DNA of 9,006 bases, taken from positions 1-9,006 of the forward strand of contig CALZPS010000046.1 in NCBI GenBank assembly GCA_945827765.1, in the 5' to 3' direction. The translations under genes were made by a program, and so were the position numbers. A model generated the notes under the pieces. It worked only from the letters and a program-made list of their open reading frames with translations. It searched no databases and was not told the DNA's origin. Of the stretch, positions 5,796 to 9,006 are shown one piece after another. The DNA is from an uncultured Lachnospiraceae bacterium. Its GTDB lineage: Bacteria > Bacillota > Clostridia > Lachnospirales > Lachnospiraceae. Positions within the stretch are counted from its first letter, which is position 1. Every line of letters starts with the position of its first letter.

Positions 5796-7382
5796 TTACA
5801 TTCCCCCTGCGGCTCCTGATTCCTGCATCAAATCAAAAATGGATTTGCTCTCCGCCTTAGGCACGATAATCTCCATTCCCTCCTTGACTTTTGAACCGCT
5901 GATTTCCACATAATAGTCACTCTCCACGCCCTTGGTCACGGTAACCTTACGCGTTATATATTCCCCTTCTTTATCTTTTCCGGTAATCTCTTCAATGAAC
6001 AGACTCCCATCCTCATCCTCCGAAACAGCATCAAACGGTACCGACAGTACGTTCTCCTGCTTGCTGAGAATAATGCTGAGTTTAGCTGTCATCCCGACAC
6101 GAACCTCCGTGCCGGGCACCGGAACATCGATGATAATCGGGTATGACACATCATCACTGCTGCCCCCGCCAAGACCACTGCTGCTCATTCCATCCAGTGC
6201 CCCGAGATCAAAGCCACCAATAGAGCCACCGGAAGAACCGGCCGACTCACTGCCCGATGCTGCCGGAGACACCGAACTAACCGTCCCTGTCAGTTCCACA
6301 TCACCCGTCGCATTGCTGCGGATAACAACTTCCTGTCCAACCTTTATCTTATTTACATCATATTCATCAATATCCGCCTCAACCCGCAATGTGTCTGTAT
6401 TTTTGACAACAGCCAGCGAGCCGCCATTATAATCGTTCCAGAGATACGCGCTCAAGTCAGTGACGATTCCGCTGATTGGTGTCCTGACCGTACAATTTGC
6501 AATCTGCTCTTCCAGTTCTGCAACCCGCTCCCTCTCCCGCTTGGAAGCATCGGCATTACGTTCCACCGCCGCATCATAATTCTCAACCGCATCCTGATAA
6601 GAATCATTGATACGTTTCAGCCTGCTGTCACGGTCAGCAACCGCGCTTTCATAACTATTCTTTGCCCTTTCTTCAGCACGCTGTGCGGTACTGATCTGAC
6701 CCGGCAGGGAGAGGATCTGCTCGTTGAGGGAACTGTAGGAAGGACTGCTCATATAATCATCCGGTCTGCTATCCTTTAGCTGCTGCATCTGTGACTCGGC
6801 CTGCGCAAGACGATTTTCCAAATCCATGCGGTCAGACTCTGCCGCTTTCCAATTCTGCCATGCATCGTCAATATCCTCATCTAAGTCTGCAATGCTGTCA
6901 TCACGCGTCTGCGCAGCATCATCCAACTGTTTCTGCGCCCTTTCCATATCCTCGCGGCTGTCCTCCTCGCTGTCGGCCAATTCCTTTCTGGCATCTTTCA
7001 AATCTTCCTCCAGCTCAGTTGTATCCAGAACACATATTACATCGCCGGCACTCACCTTGTCGCCAAGTTTGACATAAACTCCCTGTATCGTTGTATTCGT
7101 AACCTCTGAAGTAATATTTGACTCATATGCCGCCTGAAATGTTCCGGTCGCCGAAACGCTTTCCACCAATGTCCTTCTCTCAACTTTGGCAGTGTCCGGG
7201 CGATTCGCCTCGCGCTCCAGCGCTTTCATCGCCTGATTGGCGCGAATACCGATAACGCCGACAGCGACAGCCACTATCAGGAGCACAACTGACAAAATAC
7301 ATAATTTCTTATGCTTTTTTAGCCAAATGGCGATTCCCTTTCTCTTTTTTCCGTTTTCATTTAGTCCTCTTGCCGCGCTCAT
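5796..7382 (-). CDS. MacA/HlyD-like membrane fusion (periplasmic adaptor type) protein of an ABC exporter
   Basis: A 528-residue protein with AAAGGAG a few bases upstream of its ATG. Order of parts: a basic N-terminus, a membrane anchor at about 26-47, the first half of the lipoyl/barrel-sandwich domain at about 76-120 (VKLGDKVSAGDVICVLD at 104-120), a long charged coiled-coil hairpin at about 122-297, and the second lipoyl half starting at TVRTPISGIVTDL (298-310). A beta-barrel follows, interrupted by a Gly/Ser-rich loop at about 374-410, then PGTEVRVGMTAKLSI (423-437) and a C-terminal membrane-proximal domain. Members of this family link the permease to an outer partner in Gram-negatives; in Gram-positives they are thought to act with the permease at the outer face of the membrane. 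Here no outer-membrane channel gene is present. It lies 45 bp after the GntR gene and abuts the ATPase gene. Confidence 0.93.
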   Translation of the reverse strand: MSAARGLNENGKKRKGIAIWLKKHKKLCILSVVLLIVAVAVGVIGIRANQAMKALEREANRPDTAKVERRTLVESVSATGTFQAAYESNITSEVTNTTIQGVYVKLGDKVSAGDVICVLDTTELEEDLKDARKELADSEEDSREDMERAQKQLDDAAQTRDDSIADLDEDIDDAWQNWKAAESDRMDLENRLAQAESQMQQLKDSRPDDYMSSPSYSSLNEQILSLPGQISTAQRAEERAKNSYESAVADRDSRLKRINDSYQDAVENYDAAVERNADASKRERERVAELEEQIANCTVRTPISGIVTDLSAYLWNDYNGGSLAVVKNTDTLRVEADIDEYDVNKIKVGQEVVIRSNATGDVELTGTVSSVSPAASGSESAGSSGGSIGGFDLGALDGMSSSGLGGGSSDDVSYPIIIDVPVPGTEVRVGMTAKLSIILSKQENVLSVPFDAVSEDEDGSLFIEEITGKDKEGEYITRKVTVTKGVESDYYVEISGSKVKEGMEIIVPKAESKSIFDLMQESGAAGGM

Positions 7383-7427
7383 AGTCTGTCTCCTTTTTCT
7401 GTTATTCCTGTCACCTTAAGTGGCAGC

Positions 7428-7799
7428 TTATTCTTCCCTCTTAATCATTGATTTCAGTTTTTCAACCAATTCCGGCTCCGTGATTCCGGCAAGTTTTGCC
7501 GTACGGACAATCTCACGCATTTTCTCTTCCACCGTACATATATGCTGCTTACGGAGATTTTCACAGTTTTGTGCATTTACATAAAATCCCTTCCCGCAGA
7601 CCGCCGTAATCACACCTTCTTCCTGAAGGATCTTGTATGCCTTTATCGTGGTGATCACGCTGATATCCAACTTTTGCGCCAGCGCGCGGATAGAGGGCAG
7701 GTATTCGCCCTGTGCGATTCTGCCTGACAGGATATCCTCTTTGAAAGAATCGGCAATCTGCCGGTAAATCGGCACGCCTGAATCCTGTTTCAATTGCAT
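7428..7799 (-). CDS. YtrA-subfamily GntR transcriptional regulator
   Basis: A 123-residue protein started at the ATG of MQLKQDSGVPIYRQI, which has AAAGGAAGAGG just upstream; a longer reading from 7871 would place the promoter inside the gene and was rejected. Residues 8-75 form the GntR winged helix-turn-helix (PIYRQIADSF, LSGRIAQGEYLPSIRALA, TTIKAYKILQEEGVI, GKGFYV). Only a short helical tail follows, which is the hallmark of the YtrA subfamily, whose members usually lead and repress ABC transporter operons responding to cell-envelope antibiotics. It is the first gene of the four-gene minus-strand operon, and its promoter carries a matching dyad, so autorepression is the likely control. Inducer unknown. 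Confidence 0.93.
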   Translation of the reverse strand: MQLKQDSGVPIYRQIADSFKEDILSGRIAQGEYLPSIRALAQKLDISVITTIKAYKILQEEGVITAVCGKGFYVNAQNCENLRKQHICTVEEKMREIVRTAKLAGITEPELVEKLKSMIKREE

Positions 7800-7836
7800 A
7801 CTTACCTCTTCCTTTCTTGTAATCTGTGTATCGCAA

Positions 7837-7861
7837 ACTGTATATGTGTAATATATACACT
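7837..7861. promoter_or_regulatory. YtrA-type operator, AGTGTA-N13-TACAGT
   Basis: On the minus strand AGTGTA (7856-7861) and TACAGT (7837-7842) are separated by 13 bp. The longest perfect arms are TGTATAT (7839-7845) and ATATACA (7853-7859). From memory, the Bacillus subtilis YtrA operator is AGTGTA-13 bp-TACACT, which differs at one base. The dyad covers the -10 hexamer and the predicted start site, as expected for a repressor site. Confidence 0.7.
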
Positions 7862-7880
7862 CAAAGTTCATCTATGTCAA
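7852..7880 (-). promoter_or_regulatory. Consensus sigma-A promoter of the gntR-transporter operon
   Basis: Minus-strand TTGACA (7875-7880, perfect) is followed after exactly 17 nt by TATATA (7852-7857). The start site would be near 7845, giving a leader of about 45 nt that includes the gntR ribosome binding site. This is the best promoter in the window. Confidence 0.8.
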
Positions 7881-7967
7881 GAGTTTAGATATAAAAGAAG
7901 AATAAACTTTTTTGGAATTTCAATATATGCCTTTCTCTTAACGCCATACTTCGGTGCCGGTTTAATC

Positions 7968-8021
7968 AAAAAGGTGCAAAAATCACCTCGTCGAATGTCT
8001 TAACGAGGGATTTTTGCACCT
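7968..8021 (-). terminator. Large intrinsic terminator downstream of the decayed ATPase gene
   Basis: The inverted repeat pairs 7972-7984 (AGGTGCAAAAATC) with 8009-8021, has a one-base bulge at A7985, and continues with CCTCGT (7986-7991) pairing with ACGAGG (8003-8008). That gives 19 base pairs around an 11-nt loop. On the minus strand a run of T (7968-7972) follows the stem. It lies 19 nt beyond the stop codon of the pseudogene at 8040 and upstream of the transporter operon promoter, insulating the operon from read-through. Confidence 0.8.
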
Positions 8022-8039
8022 CAATACAGGTTTCCTTTA

Positions 8040-8508
8040 TTAATTACCGATCAACACTTTTTTCCCTTCAAATGCGAATCCATAACAGCGGATGCGCTCC
8101 AATGGAATCCCGCGGGCAATCAACTGTGCCGCGTACTGTTTCTCCTTGATCTGACACAGCGCCGATGCCACAGTCTCCTTCAGCGTTTCCTCATCCTCCT
8201 CATCGCGCACCTTAAATTCCAGTATCAAAGCATCATCCATATCCGCCGTTACCCGACGAAAAAATTCTCATCCTTCCAGACATCAAGCCCCTCAAACAGG
8301 TCTCCCCGCCCGGCATACTCTACCGAAAAAAGCGTTCCACCATACTCATATTCAATGTCTTGCCAGAACGCCGCGGACGATTGATCAACGTTACACTGTC
8401 ACCGCTTTCCCACCATTCCTTAATAAAGGAAGTCTTATCTATATAAAAATATCCTTTCTCAATCAAATCACCAAAGTCCTGTATTCCTATCGCTACCGTT
8501 CTTGCCAT
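8040..8508 (-). pseudogene. Decayed AAA-ATPase-like / DUF1703 (PD-(D/E)XK) gene
   Basis: The start is intact: ATG at 8506-8508 with AAGGAGG (8514-8520) 5 nt upstream. The first 61 residues match the AAA-ATPase_like family, including YFYIDKTSFIKEWWE (20-34) and Walker A-like NRPRRSGKT (43-51). A stop at 8320-8322 results from a frameshift at the run of six T/A (8326-8331): adding one base restores SVEYAGRGDLFEGLDVWKD, which is the expected family continuation. Soon after, around 8250-8265, the sequence jumps to the C-terminal nuclease-like domain (MDDALILEFKV ... YGFAFEGKK, stop at 8040-8042). About 155 residues remain of a protein that is normally around 500-550, so most of the middle has been deleted. 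The role of the family is not established. As it stands the gene cannot make a functional protein. Confidence 0.85.
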
Positions 8509-8554
8509 AACTGCCTCCTTGAAACAACTGTCCGCACGCTCTTTTCATGTTTTT

Positions 8555-8560
8555 AGTATA
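8555..8560 (-). promoter_or_regulatory. Possible -10 of the decayed ATPase gene
   Basis: TATACT on the minus strand lies 46 nt upstream of the retained start codon. The hexamer at -35 distance (TTCTAT, 8578-8583) is poor, so this is a weak call based on position and the -10 alone. Confidence 0.3.
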
Positions 8561-8586
8561 ATAGTTTTCGTATGAAAATAGAATTA

Positions 8587-8601
8587 CTCATATCATATGA
8601 G
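8587..8601. promoter_or_regulatory. Perfect 15-bp palindrome, possible operator
   Basis: CTCATAT-C-ATATGAG is perfectly symmetric with 7-bp arms. It lies just upstream of the possible promoter of the decayed ATPase gene. The symmetry is seen directly; regulatory use is inference. Confidence 0.3.
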
Positions 8602-8623
8602 CCAAGGGTCCAAGGGACAAATG

Positions 8624-8659
8624 GACATAAGAATACATGCTTGCATGTATTCTTATGTC
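8624..8659. repeat. Perfect 17-bp inverted repeat with 2-nt centre
   Basis: Arms 8624-8640 and 8643-8659 are exactly complementary over 17 bp, separated by TT. Three further pairs (two of them G-U) extend the stem outward, and a short direct repeat GGGTCC (8606-8611 and 8663-8668) brackets it. Neither strand has a T-run after the stem, so it is not an ordinary terminator. It may be a REP-like or miniature element, a cruciform-forming site, or the hairpin end of a lost IS200/IS605-type element. The interval 8509-8819 holds no gene; besides this repeat it carries the possible promoter, the 15-bp palindrome and the tRNA terminator, and nothing else was recognised. Confidence 0.85.
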
Positions 8660-8775
8660 TGTGGGTCCTACCCGACATTCGCATATCGTCAATAAAATGG
8701 TTTACTACCTTTTCCCGCAATATCTAATCGTGATTCACTGAATCCTGATTTCATCTTATAGTATCCGCTGCCCAC

Positions 8776-8817
8776 AAAAAAAACAGCTCATAAGCTTAAA
8801 CTTTATGAACTGTTTTT
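8776..8817 (-). terminator. Intrinsic terminator after tRNA-Asn, probably bidirectional
   Basis: ACAG (8783-8786) pairs with CTGT (8810-8813), and TCATAA (8788-8793) pairs with TTATGA (8803-8808). One mismatch separates the two parts of the stem, and the loop is 9 nt. On the minus strand the stem is followed by eight T (8776-8783), directly after the tRNA gene. On the plus strand five T (8813-8817) follow, so it can also work in that direction. Confidence 0.75.
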
Positions 8818-8819
8818 AA

Positions 8820-8891
8820 CTCCCCGAGTTGGGCTCGAACCAACAACCCCGCGGTTAACAGCCGCGTGCTCTACCATTGAGCTATCGAGGA
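8820..8891 (-). tRNA. tRNA-Asn (anticodon GTT)
   Basis: The minus strand folds into a full cloverleaf of 72 nt. Acceptor TCCTCGA pairs with TCGGGGA (one G-U pair) with discriminator G. The D arm is GCTC-AATGGTA-GAGC. The anticodon arm is CGCGG-CTGTTAA-CCGCG, with GTT at the anticodon position. The variable loop has 5 nt, and the T arm is GTTGG-TTCGAGC-CCAAC. CCA is not encoded (TTA follows), so it must be added after transcription. A terminator follows within a few bases. No clear promoter was found in the 115 bases upstream; it may belong to a larger tRNA transcript beyond the window. Confidence 0.97.
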
Positions 8892-8906
8892 TTATTCCTT
8901 ATTTAG

Positions 8907-8937
8907 TTTATGCGGGCTTTGGTACTTTTATGCGAGC
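8907..8937. repeat. Two short direct repeats 20 bp apart upstream of tRNA-Asn
   Basis: TTTATGCGGGC (8907-8917) and TTTATGCGAGC (8927-8937) differ at one base and are spaced by 20 bp, about two helical turns. They lie just upstream of the tRNA in its transcription direction. Meaning unknown; it could be chance. Confidence 0.4.
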
Positions 8938-8988
8938 ATGACGCGATATCAGTTCCCTTTCTTGAACGCTCGATATACCTGAGCCCTC

Positions 8989-9005
8989 GAAAACCTTCGG
9001 TTTTC
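8989..9005. other. Small hairpin at the window edge
   Basis: GAAAACC (8989-8995) and GGTTTTC (8999-9005) pair perfectly around TTC, and the window ends one base later. The preceding GAGCCCTC could extend the stem if its complement follows beyond the edge. It may be a terminator or a repeat; the window does not show enough. Confidence 0.5.
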
Positions 9006-9006
9006 T

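Noticed and set aside
5067..6432. Plus-strand frames of 163 and 166 codons opposite the ABC genes
   Set aside because: They lie antisense to the ATPase and membrane fusion protein genes, whose motifs are intact. They lack ribosome binding sites and recognisable domains.
7800..7871. Longer N-terminus for the GntR regulator starting at 7871
   Set aside because: It would place the promoter's -10 region and the operator dyad inside the coding sequence, and the ATG at 7799 has a good ribosome binding site and the usual family N-terminus.
8624..8659. Rho-independent terminator
   Set aside because: The stem is perfect, but neither strand has a T-run after it.

Overview
The window looks like one end of a short-read contig from a low-to-mid-GC Firmicute, most likely a gut or rumen Lachnospiraceae-type Clostridium. 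The reasons are strong AAGGAGG-type ribosome binding sites, a cytosolic GH30 glycosidase beside an AraC regulator, a YtrA-type GntR regulator leading a MacAB-like transporter operon, two families of ATPase/nuclease-like genes common in such genomes, and a tRNA without encoded CCA. The species cannot be named from this sequence. Bases 1-44 are not biological: they are the end of the Illumina P5 primer, an 8-base i5 index and the complete Nextera read-1 adapter with its transposon mosaic end.

Layout. 45-258 (-) is the N-terminal cupin part of an AraC-family regulator, cut off by the contig end. A 244-bp divergent intergenic region separates it from a complete GH30 glycosidase (503-1981, +). GH30 converges on an AAA_14/DUF4143 ATPase (2149-3492, -), with one intrinsic terminator for each strand between them. 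Upstream of the ATPase lie four copies of a repeat at an exact 33-bp period (about 3543-3674). Next to these is a fragment of a CBM6-like carbohydrate-binding C-terminus (3668-3807, -), which ends abruptly at the stop codon of the transporter permease.

3808-7799 is one minus-strand operon, read in the order gntR (YtrA type), MacA/HlyD-like membrane fusion protein, ABC ATPase, MacB/FtsX-like permease. The last genes are overlapping or directly abutting. The operon starts at a consensus promoter (TTGACA-17-TATATA) overlaid by the dyad AGTGTA-N13-TACAGT, which fits the operator type known for YtrA regulators. The likely role is regulated export of, or resistance to, an envelope-active peptide or antibiotic, with autorepression by the GntR protein.

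8040-8508 (-) is a decayed AAA-ATPase-like/DUF1703 gene. It keeps its start and ribosome binding site but has a frameshift in a homopolymer and has lost most of its middle. It is followed by a large terminator hairpin. Past it are a perfect 17-bp inverted repeat, a two-way terminator and tRNA-Asn(GTT) (8820-8891, -). The window ends inside a small hairpin.

Overall this is an accessory, recombined region: carbohydrate genes (AraC, GH30, CBM6 remnant) interrupted by a self-regulated ABC export operon and flanked by one intact and one broken ATPase/nuclease-like gene. The least explained signals are the 33-bp-period repeat array, the CBM6 remnant junction and the 8624-8659 palindrome.
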